Shown here piece after piece: positions 25,601 to 32,600 of a DNA stretch of 64,000 nucleotides. The first letter of the stretch is position 1; each line of letters begins with the position of its first letter. A model generated the notes under the pieces. It was not told the origin of the DNA. It did no database searches and saw only the letters and a list, made by a program, of their open reading frames with translations. Origin of the DNA: JAFEBO01 sp050730655 (GTDB taxonomy: Bacteria; Planctomycetota; Phycisphaerae; Phycisphaerales; UBA1924); assembly GCA_050730655.1 (NCBI GenBank), contig JBOHNL010000005.1, positions 186,001-250,000 of the forward strand, written 5' to 3'. Both the position numbers and the translations under genes were made by a program.

Positions 25601-27157
25601 TCGAGGAAGGGATCGGATCGCGCCGGCATAGATGCGGCGATGGCGAACGCGGGGTTGTTTGGCGTGACGGCGCGCGATGACAGTGATCTGTCGAAGCCCG
25701 CACGCTACAACGCGCTGGTGTGGGAATTGACGCATCAGGCCGAGGAGTTTGCACGAAAGCAGGCGGAAAAGGGGATCAACTCGGCTTCTCCCGCGGCGGC
25801 GCTGGCGGGGCAGTCTCAGACGGCTCGGGACATGCTTGCGACATTCCGCACGGGCGCGTCAGAGCTTGGGCTGGCGGGAAGTGACGCGGCGACCAAGCTG
25901 GCCGGTGCGTTGTCGGGCATTGCCGACCGCGATGCGAAGCCCGCGTTTGATCCGCTCAAAAGCGGGCCGGCGGCGCTTCGAAATGCCGCGGGCCAGCCGC
26001 TTTGGAAGGGTGAGAAAATCGGGCAGCGAATCGTGTATTCGCTCGATCTGCCACCGGGCAGGCTCGCGCCGGGGCAGTCAACGGTCAAGCTCGCATTCAT
26101 GCCGGTCGCGATCAGCGGTCCGGGTGGACCGATCGCGACGTATGTGAGCACGCACGAAATTTCTGTGGGCACCCTGATCGGCGCGTTCGAATCGCAGCGG
26201 GCGAACAAGAGCTGGGAGCAACTGCAGAAGACGCTACGCCATTGGGACTACGACAAGGACGATCCGCGTCCGGGCCCGGCGACGTGGAGCTGGGATCTGC
26301 GGCGTGCGAAGGTGATTCTGAGCGATCGCTCGAAGGAGTCGGTCGCGTGGAAGGACCAGACGGGCTGGCTCAAGGGCCATCCGACGATGCAGGGCAAGCC
26401 GTACTACGCGCCGGAGCTTGGTGAGATTGCGCCGCCGAATTACGAGAGCCCGATGGACTGGGTTTCGCCGGATGCCGCGCTGCTGGCGGCGCGTGAGATG
26501 GGCGTGCGACTTCCGACGGCGGCGGAATGGCACGCGGCGGTCGAGAGCGCGGGCGGGACGAAGAAAGCGCTCAACGGCCAGAACCGGCGCGACAAGTCGT
26601 GGCTGCTGCAGTTTCAGTACATCGACAAGCTCGATGTGATCGGGAAGGAATGGCCCCATGCGGGCATTTTCTGGCCGAAGAACCTGATCCCGCAGTGGCA
26701 ACAGTCCGACGGCAAGATGCTGTATGTGAATGCAAGTGATGATTCATCGCTGCCGATCAATGACGGGTACTTGTGGTTTGCGCCGGCGTCGCGCGACAGC
26801 GAGGGCTTGTCGAATCTTGTCGGCAATGTGAGCGAGGTAGTGCTCGACGGCCCGGCCGATGAGATGGCGAGTGTTGAACCAATCGCGGATGCGGTGCGTC
26901 CGCTGGTTGAGAAGTTGGCGGACAAGTGGCGCGTGGTTGGCGCGTCGGCGTTGTCGGGGATTACGCTGCGCGCTGGCGCGGAGTACGACCCGTTCGAGCC
27001 GTACGAGTACAAGAGTTTGCGCGAGGCACGCATGGGATATGCGGATGTCGGGTTCCGGCTGGCGTTTTCTGAGGGTGGTACGGGAAGGCCGGCTGAGTCG
27101 CCGGCGGTGCTGTTGGCGAATGCGCTGGCGGCGGGTGCGTATTTGGATGCGCAGTAG
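22649..27157 (+). CDS. Giant pseudokinase with transmembrane anchor and SUMF1-like C-terminal domain
   Basis: A 1502-residue protein. Residues 1-265 resemble a Ser/Thr kinase: YEARREVAGAGFCARWEA is a decayed glycine-rich loop and VADFGLMDDGRGAFVVRP fits the hinge region. The catalytic loop is GNLNSSTVML (159-168) instead of HRDxKxxN, and DFG is replaced by LGDG (177-180), so catalysis is unlikely. An 11-glycine run spans 34-44. A transmembrane helix (about 288-309) and some 850 residues of helical, Ala/Lys/Glu-rich sequence follow. The C-terminal 330 residues match the formylglycine-generating-enzyme fold (THEISVG, RLPTAAEWH, GNVSEVVLDG, VGFRLAF) but contain no cysteine, so it is not a sulfatase maturase. 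Kinase-SUMF1 proteins resemble PpkA-like regulators of type VI systems. It lies upstream of tssL-tssM-tagF in the same orientation. Confidence 0.82.
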   Translation: MPTFGSYEARREVAGAGFCARWEASLSPESSVPGGGGGGGGGGGKPFGDRFVATAVGPSVVVPWLPRAGLDEEARRLVGAARDQAQLVGAGAKRWSIVADFGLMDDGRGAFVVRPTLAWTVERLVLAQYVFTSVELRGIVLGVVDGLLELERNAARQWGNLNSSTVMLSAGPGDAKLGDGTGVVLTELESRERLGTDAQIADLRSLGRLIYEMVLSKRPPLKAVSGWTATWSDGWEVVGDGRWWFELANRLMSAGTALGEGGNPPTLAQVRLQILEHRPHKPLPKRQLYLAGGIAALVLLSGGAYFALPTPSRDPIVLTADQLDEKARLSRWQGLVERWRLWFGDLYAARGQVSQVASAQSAGSTIRAIAEALNDPALRDPRAISGVGANASLLDLLDRPGDAIQGEKIVAAAASLEKIEEIRRLLIEWPELGRLKALADQWDKRGWTSASTPLRTAAEGVAASIPAVTKREGDASTQDSSSAIRPGAVVPAVIAGQEAIAASSAVESDWDALMKAGELQGDSEKSARDPVLSRLPAIATKEADAAVKSAEPGKAALAALQSRLGELNASAGEALAFSQGRVDGWDRKGFLDSEKLKQIASGADSAELLTQWKAHASTPEFAKVDAPDPREPAIAKFKGADEQLKSDGQRLADMAMDGRELTMQPAEFDARFGELAAGAKTLADTAWSNRNRKSVETLSEQLVQNVDALQRDTKDALTTGILPLAAALSTQDRNLFASGALRSDWTRTLDAAGVTMSKREAFNTVRKRRDQLLALERAVPDHPTIAFPESLAFNTEAWKRAASGAREKILAEALRSDPPDVAGAAERSKVWMAQASEYLGLAAKIDSALKRGEELSGAFAGGSLPELVKRFDGIPSAPELAGVVPSVSGSLTEMKDFATTSDATRLVGAIRGASAESAPVALSAWGRLADIGWPKTTADFGVAKEFAATKIPELVDRGIDSSSREAVRERAAGRSRRIWLAFANSRKGSDRAGIDAAMANAGLFGVTARDDSDLSKPARYNALVWELTHQAEEFARKQAEKGINSASPAAALAGQSQTARDMLATFRTGASELGLAGSDAATKLAGALSGIADRDAKPAFDPLKSGPAALRNAAGQPLWKGEKIGQRIVYSLDLPPGRLAPGQSTVKLAFMPVAISGPGGPIATYVSTHEISVGTLIGAFESQRANKSWEQLQKTLRHWDYDKDDPRPGPATWSWDLRRAKVILSDRSKESVAWKDQTGWLKGHPTMQGKPYYAPELGEIAPPNYESPMDWVSPDAALLAAREMGVRLPTAAEWHAAVESAGGTKKALNGQNRRDKSWLLQFQYIDKLDVIGKEWPHAGIFWPKNLIPQWQQSDGKMLYVNASDDSSLPINDGYLWFAPASRDSEGLSNLVGNVSEVVLDGPADEMASVEPIADAVRPLVEKLADKWRVVGASALSGITLRAGAEYDPFEPYEYKSLREARMGYADVGFRLAFSEGGTGRPAESPAVLLANALAAGAYLDAQ

Positions 27158-27180
27158 TTTGCTGCGTGTGATCGTCCTGG

Positions 27181-27318
27181 TGGCTGAAGCCAATAGTTCT
27201 AGTTCGGTAAGCCCGTTGAAACGGGCTGAAGACATATGAGGTGAGGGATTTCGTTTTGCCGCTGTTTACCACCGCTGAAGCGGCGGCCTATGAGCGAGCA
27301 AGGCCGATGAATCGGCCT
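27181..27318. repeat. TGAA-loop palindrome cluster, inverted copy of 9322-9460
   Basis: Hairpins in order: TGGCTGAAGCCA (27181-27192), AGCCCGTTGAAACGGGCT (27210-27227), CCGCTGAAGCGG (27272-27283) and AGGCCGATGAATCGGCCT (27301-27318). Order and sequence are the reverse complement of the cluster at 9322-9460. It begins 24 bp after the pseudokinase stop codon; the rest of the spacer to 27413 shows nothing else. Confidence 0.8.
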
Positions 27319-27413
27319 GAAGAGCGCGTTTGCGGATGTCGTGCGCGCATTCCGTCGGTCTGTTTCGAGTGTGGCGGCAAGCTGTGAGTGGTCTCGGTTT
27401 GTACTCGCTCGGT

Positions 27414-27770
27414 CTATTCATCCGCGCTGGCGATCACAGGGCGGGATGCCGCGGCGGCGGGGCGTGCCGCCATTCGGGTGCGCTCGTTTGAGTTGGCTCG
27501 GGCGAGTTCAATGTTGCGGGAGTAGACGGCCATGCCGAGGCGGTCGCCGGCGGCCATGGAATAGATTCCGGGGTTGGCGGGCCTAATGCCGAGGTCGGCG
27601 GAGTTGTCACGCGCGGCGAGCGAGCCGACGGGCATGGGAGCCTGCGCGACGGGGGAACTCGAGCACCCGACCCCGCCCGCCAGAGCGGCGATGGTGGCCA
27701 GGGTCCCGGCTGCCTTGAGAGCAGCGCTCGACCCCAAAAAAGAAAAACGACGGCTGTAGACCGTCTGCAT
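27414..27770 (-). CDS. Small predicted exported protein or lipoprotein
   Basis: About 118 residues from the internal ATG (MQTVYSRRFSFLGSSAA); the frame opens earlier at GTG 27833, but that part is a hairpin-rich leader. The start SRRFSFLG recalls a twin-arginine signal, and LAGGVGC could be a lipobox. The rest is Ala/Pro/Arg-rich with no recognised domain. It lies on the opposite strand to the surrounding secretion genes. The plus-strand frame over it is a shadow. Low certainty that it is expressed. Confidence 0.45.
   Translation of the reverse strand: MQTVYSRRFSFLGSSAALKAAGTLATIAALAGGVGCSSSPVAQAPMPVGSLAARDNSADLGIRPANPGIYSMAAGDRLGMAVYSRNIELARANSNERTRMAARPAAAASRPVIASADE
27735..27768 (-). terminator. 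Terminator-like hairpin at the start of the small exported gene
   Basis: Read on the minus strand, GACGG-TCTACAG-CCGTC is followed by GTTTTTCTTTTTT, the form of an intrinsic terminator. It overlaps the first codons of the small gene. Just upstream are two more hairpins (GCTCGG-CCAAT-CCGAGC and GCCCCC-AAC-GGGGGC), so the leader could be an attenuator. Positions are approximate to a base or two. Confidence 0.4.
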
Positions 27771-28037
27771 CTCCCCGCTCCCGCCCCCGTTGGGGGCTAT
27801 GTGCTCGGATTGGCCGAGCCCTGTCCGTTTCACGCGCCCGGTTTGAGGCCGGGCGGGCCGAGCCGCTGGGCCCGACCGCCAAACATCGGAAACTCCGGGA
27901 CGGGAGGAGAGGTTGGCGGCTGAAAACGCGCAAGAATCGCGCGGGTCACACGGTCTGTAACGGCCGTGAGGACCGTGGGCCGACGTACTAATAGAGAGTG
28001 CCTGCGTCGGTCACCCCGCCTGTGCCCCCAAGCTTGA

Positions 28038-28919
28038 ATGGAGCTGAGGCGGGGTGGTGTCGTGGCTTGGCCAAAAGGTGGGCTTGGGACGGGATTGAGT
28101 GGGAGCGGTAGGGGTTGGGTGGGGGGTTGGGTGCGGGGTTGGGTGCTGCGGGGTTGGAGCAGCCGGTATGCTCGCCGGTTGACCTTTCCGGGTTTGGCAG
28201 CGAGCGACATCCACAGTCTTGTGGGAAAGAGGTTCTTGGCCCAGCGCAGCGCAACAGCATGGCACACGAGACTGATCCAGGCAGAGGAAGCCTTGCGCCG
28301 GGCCCGAGAGGGCGCGACGCCGGAGGGGCTGGCGGCGCTCGATGAGGCCTCGGGCCAATTGGAACGGTTGAAGCTCGATTTGTACGCGGCATCCGAGATG
28401 GCCGAGACGATCACGCAGCTTGATCAACTCGTCTGGAACGCGTGGAGCAAGAAGATCGCGCCGGATTCGGCGCTGACGCGCGAGGGTGCATTCGGGCAGG
28501 CGCTGGCGCGGGTGCTTTCGGAAGGTGACGACGAGCGGCGATCTAAATCGCTGGATGAGGCCGAGCGGGCGCTTGCTTCGACGCGGCGCATGACTGCGGC
28601 GTTGATCGCCGCGATTGCGCAGGCTGCCGAGCGTTACGCGAGCAGGCATGTGATGCGGTTTGGTGTGGACACGATCGAGCGTGTTGCGACCGCGGAAAAC
28701 GGCCGAACGGGCGCGGCGCGGCTTGGCAGCAACGACGCGGCGGCGTGGCGCAAATACAAAGAATTGATGGGCGAGACGGCGGGCGCATCGGAGGCGAACA
28801 TCGAAGCGGAAATTCTGCGGGCGGTTGCGGAGTTTGCGGAGAATCTGGCGGGCACGTTCGCGAGCGCGGAGCGTGACAGTCTTTCCGCGTCGCAGCGAGA
28901 GGTCGGAGGAGGGCAATGA
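28038..28919 (+). CDS. TagH/Fha-C-terminus-like protein, first gene of the tss-tps operon
   Basis: Up to 293 residues. The start is uncertain: ATG 28038 reads through a G-rich tract giving a Gly/Trp-rich stretch, while GTG 28143, TTG 28194 or GTG 28221 would begin nearer the folded part. The body is all-helical: LIQAEEALRRAREG, QLERLKLDLYAASEMAETITQLDQLV, then a segment with STRRMTAALIAAIAQAAERYASRHV and AAAWRKYKELMGE. The helix-rich pattern with a late AWxxY motif weakly resembles the C-terminal domain of type VI FHA proteins (TagH/ImpI). No FHA domain is present. Its stop codon overlaps the tssL start (ATGA at 28916), indicating translational coupling. Confidence 0.6.
   Translation: MELRRGGVVAWPKGGLGTGLSGSGRGWVGGWVRGWVLRGWSSRYARRLTFPGLAASDIHSLVGKRFLAQRSATAWHTRLIQAEEALRRAREGATPEGLAALDEASGQLERLKLDLYAASEMAETITQLDQLVWNAWSKKIAPDSALTREGAFGQALARVLSEGDDERRSKSLDEAERALASTRRMTAALIAAIAQAAERYASRHVMRFGVDTIERVATAENGRTGAARLGSNDAAAWRKYKELMGETAGASEANIEAEILRAVAEFAENLAGTFASAERDSLSASQREVGGGQ
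28100..28160 (+). repeat. G-rich GGGTTGGGT tract
   Basis: Imperfect repeats of GGGGTTGGGT separated by short GC-rich bits, giving at least six runs of three or more G on the plus strand. It is a strong candidate for a G-quadruplex in the 5' region of the tss-tps operon mRNA. Confidence 0.65.
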
Positions 28920-29653
28920 CGCTTCTCGAACTGGTGGAGCCGATTTTGCAGCAGATCTGCCGCCTGAACCGGCTGGCGCGCAAGGGTGCGGCGATCGACC
29001 TGACGGTGGTTCGTTCGGAACTGCGGTCGGCGTTGAATGACGCGCGGGCGCGTGCCGCGGCGGATCCGGAGATTATGAGAGGGTTTGAGACGGTTGAGCC
29101 CTCGATGCTGGTGTTTATCGATGCGAGCGTGCGCTCGATGCGTGCTGGTTTTGCAGGGGTTTGGAAGCCGCTGGCGCCGGAACGCGGGGTTGACTCGAGC
29201 GTGAAGGTGATTGAAGAGGCGGTCGAGAAGGCGCTTGCGGATACTTCGGCTGGATCGACCGAGCGGCTCGCGGTGCTCGCGGAGATATTGGGATTGGGTG
29301 TGCCTGGAATTTACGGAAGCAACCGCGAAGCGGGCGCGAAGAAACTGGCGGAGGTTTTGCCACGCCTGAGTTCGCTGGCGGAAATCGATCAGACCGAGCG
29401 GGTGTGTCCGGAGGCGTATCGCAATGTGGATACGCGAAAGCTGACGTTGCCCCCGGTGCGGAGCCTGACGAGCGTTGCGATCGCGGCCGTGGGCATGATC
29501 GCGGTCGTGGTGTGCGCGTACTTCATGATGTTCGCGCGGGCCTCGGGCGATCTGCGCACCACGCTGCAGCAGATTAAGGATTCGAGCGCGACGGCGACTG
29601 CTCCGGCGGCGTCGGCTGGGACTGGGACCACGAGCCAGGGAGGTGCGAAGTGA
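28916..29653 (+). CDS. tssL: Type VI secretion membrane protein TssL (DotU family)
   Basis: A 245-residue inner-membrane subunit which, with TssM, forms the type VI membrane complex. The soluble domain shows the DotU pattern: LLELVEPILQQICRLNRLARKG (positions 3-24), VRSELRSAL, EPSMLVFIDASV (61-72), ERLAVLAEILGLGVPGIYG and the signature ERVCPEAYRNVDTRKLTLPP (161-180). A single C-terminal transmembrane helix follows (185-206), as in TssL. A short periplasmic tail rich in Ala/Thr/Ser replaces the peptidoglycan-binding extension of some TssL proteins. It overlaps the preceding gene by 4 bp and tssM by 4 bp (GTGA at 29650). Confidence 0.9.
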   Translation: MTLLELVEPILQQICRLNRLARKGAAIDLTVVRSELRSALNDARARAAADPEIMRGFETVEPSMLVFIDASVRSMRAGFAGVWKPLAPERGVDSSVKVIEEAVEKALADTSAGSTERLAVLAEILGLGVPGIYGSNREAGAKKLAEVLPRLSSLAEIDQTERVCPEAYRNVDTRKLTLPPVRSLTSVAIAAVGMIAVVVCAYFMMFARASGDLRTTLQQIKDSSATATAPAASAGTGTTSQGGAK

Positions 29654-32600
29654 ATTCAATCCTTCATGACGCGTGTTTGGGCGTGTGTGTTGGCGGAGTC
29701 GGCGCGGTGCGGGCGCTGGCGGCGGGTGAGTACTCGGCGCTTTTGAAGATGATCCCGAAGGACGGGACGTTTCTGGCGGTGCTTGGAATCGGCGCCGTGG
29801 TGGTTGCGCTGGCGATCGGCGCGTTTCAGTGGTTTGTGCAGGTGCGCGACAAGGCGAAGGGTGTGCCGTTTGCGGACTTGATCAAAAACGCGGCGGGCAT
29901 CGCGCCGGTGATTACGGATCCGGCCAAGCGGGCGCGGCTGGATGATCTTCGGCGGAAGTTTGATGATGGTGTTGAGAAGTTCCGTGCGGCGGGCAAGGAC
30001 CTGTACAGCCTGCCGTGGTATTTGCTTGTTGGTCCGGCGGGCTCGGGCAAGACCGAAGCTTTGCGGCATTGCAACGTCGGATTCCCGCCTGGTTTGCAGG
30101 ACTATTTACAGGGTGCGGGCGGTACGTTGAACATGCACTGGTGGTTTACGAACCACGCGGTGGTGCTTGATACGGCCGGACGCATGTTCATGGAAGGCGG
30201 CGGCGGGCCGACCGCGGACGGCGAAGACGGCGGCGAATGGGCGGAGTTTTTGCAGCTGCTCAAACGAAGTCGGCCGAACGAGCCGGTGAACGGGATGTTC
30301 CTGGTGATCGGCGCCGACAGCCTGATTCGTGACAAGAGTGAAGAGATCGAGAGCAAGGCGGGGCGGATCGCGCAGCAGCTCGACACGATTCAGCGCAAGC
30401 TTGATGTGCGTTTTCCGGTGTTTGTCATCATCACCAAGTGCGATCTGATCGCGGGCTTCCGCGAGTTCTTTGACAACATCCACGATCCGAATCTGCAGCA
30501 CCAGTTGCTTGGATGGAGCAACCCCGACAACCTCGATTCGCCCTTGCGGATTGAGCTTGTCGAGGAGCACATGAAGCAGGTGAAGCAGAGGCTGCTGGCT
30601 CGCCGCCTGGCACTCGTTGCGGATACTACGAAATATGCGCAGGGCACGGGCAAGCGCATGGATGAGGTGGATGAGCTTTATGCGCTGCCGGAGAATCTTG
30701 AGAAGGTTGTGCCGCGGTTGAAGAGGTATTTGGAGACGATTTTCGCGGGCGGCGAGTGGAGCCCCAAGCCGCTGTTCCTGCGAGGTATCTATTTCACGAG
30801 TTCGATGCGCGAGGGCGAGGCGCTCGATCAGGATCTGGCGAAGGCCCTGGGATTGACGCTCGACAGCTTGCCGGGCGGCAGGATCTGGGAGAAGGAGCGG
30901 TCGTTCTTCCTGCGCGATGTGTTCCTCTCGAAGGCGTTCCGCGAGAAGGGGCTGGTGACGCGGGCGACAAACGTGAGGCAGGAGCAGAACAAGCGCAGGC
31001 TCGTATTGATGGGGTCGGCGGTTGCGGCTGCGGTGGCCGTGCTGGGGTTTGCGATTTACGGGCAGAGCCAGCTTGGGAAGTCGGTGGAAGGGCCCCGGGA
31101 GTTCTGGCGGTCGGTTGGAGTAGCGCTTGGAGTAGTGCAGGCGGAGAAGCCGATGGAGGCTGATCCGACCGCGACGCCCGGGCCGACGCTGACGCGTGGC
31201 GATACGGCGGTTGTGGGATATGAAGCGCCGAAGTGGGTGTATCTGGGCGATCGCGCGGATGTGGGATTGCCGGATGCGGTGACGGCGCGTGCGAAGTTGC
31301 CGGAGCTTGCGAGCAAGCGGGCGGCGGATGCGGTGCGTGTGCCGATCGTGTTCTCGCCGGCGGCGGTATTGGTCGGTGCGGGCGGCGGGTTTACGCAGGA
31401 GCAGCGAGCGGCGAGCGCGGCGGTTTTGGAACGGTCGGTGTTGCTGCCTCTTGTGAATGGTGCGCGGCAGCGGATGAGCGAAACGGGTCCGTGGGATTCG
31501 CGTGCGACGGCGGCGCTGGCGGAACTGCTTCGGTTGGAATCGTTGAAGCTTGGGCTGGCGCCGGCGGGCGGGCCGCGGGCGGCGCTGATTGATCTCAAGG
31601 CGTTGTTCTCGTACGTGCTCGACGGCAAGGCGCCGCCGGCGGAACTTCAGTCGTGGCAGGATGCGCTCGATGCGACGTATCGCATTGGCGGCGCATCGGA
31701 AGGAAAATTTGCGTGGCCTCCCGCGAGTCTGGCGACGGGTGAGGTTCCATCGCTGCGCGCGATTCGCGAAGGGCTTGAGCGGTTTGCGGGCTCGTGGGGA
31801 CAGCGGGCGCGGGGCGATGAATTTGCACTTGGAAGATTGTCGCTGGTTGCGCAGTCGCTTGCGGCGTTCCGGGCGGAAGAGGCGAAGTTGATGGCGCTTC
31901 GCGGGATGCCGGACGCGGAAGGAAAGCCGACGCAGCTTGCACAGACGACGGCGGAACTTGATTCGTTTACGGGCGATTCGAAGGCGCGGCTTGATGCGAT
32001 GACGGCGGCGGCGGGCCGGTGCGACACGCTGCTGGCCGGAATGAAGATGAACGTTTCGGAGCTTGGAAGCAGCATCGATCAGACCAAACGCGAGGCGATC
32101 GATCAGATCAATGGCGAATACGCGCTGCTGCTTTCTCAGTTGCCGACTCTTGGCGAGGGAGAGACGAACGAGCCTCAGGCGATTGCGGAGATCCGGCAGT
32201 TGATCGGCGCGCGGCGCGAGGCCGCTGAGAAGTCGGTTGATGCGGCGGCGACGCAGGTGGCCACTTCGCTCTCGTCGGTGATGCCACTGGCGGCACCGGG
32301 GCCGGGTGGACGCGAGAGCGAACTTGCGTATCGCGTGCGGCTGGATGCGTATCAGCGCGGGGCGAAGGACTTGTTCGGGCGCGAGTCGGCCTCGGGTGAT
32401 TCGGATTGGTACGGACTTGCCGGGCGATTCCAGAAGCTTGATGCCGGTTCTGAGCGCGCGAACGCGGATATTGATTCGATCATTCGTGGCCTCGCCGATG
32501 CTTCGGCGCGGACGATGGTGGGAGGAGTCGCAAAGACATTTGTGCGCACGGCGCGGGCGGCCGGCGCGTCGGAGGCGCTGGGCGGATTCCTGGCGAAGTT

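Noticed and set aside
22649..27157. SUMF1-like domain as the maturase of the nearby sulfatases
   Set aside because: No cysteine in the domain and the GNVWEW motif is changed to GNVSEV, so the catalytic cysteine pair is absent.
27770..27990. Possible c-di-GMP (GEMM) riboswitch upstream of the small exported gene
   Set aside because: ACAGGGC and nearby hairpins look superficially similar, but the conserved GCACAGGGCAAACC and second-stem elements are missing.
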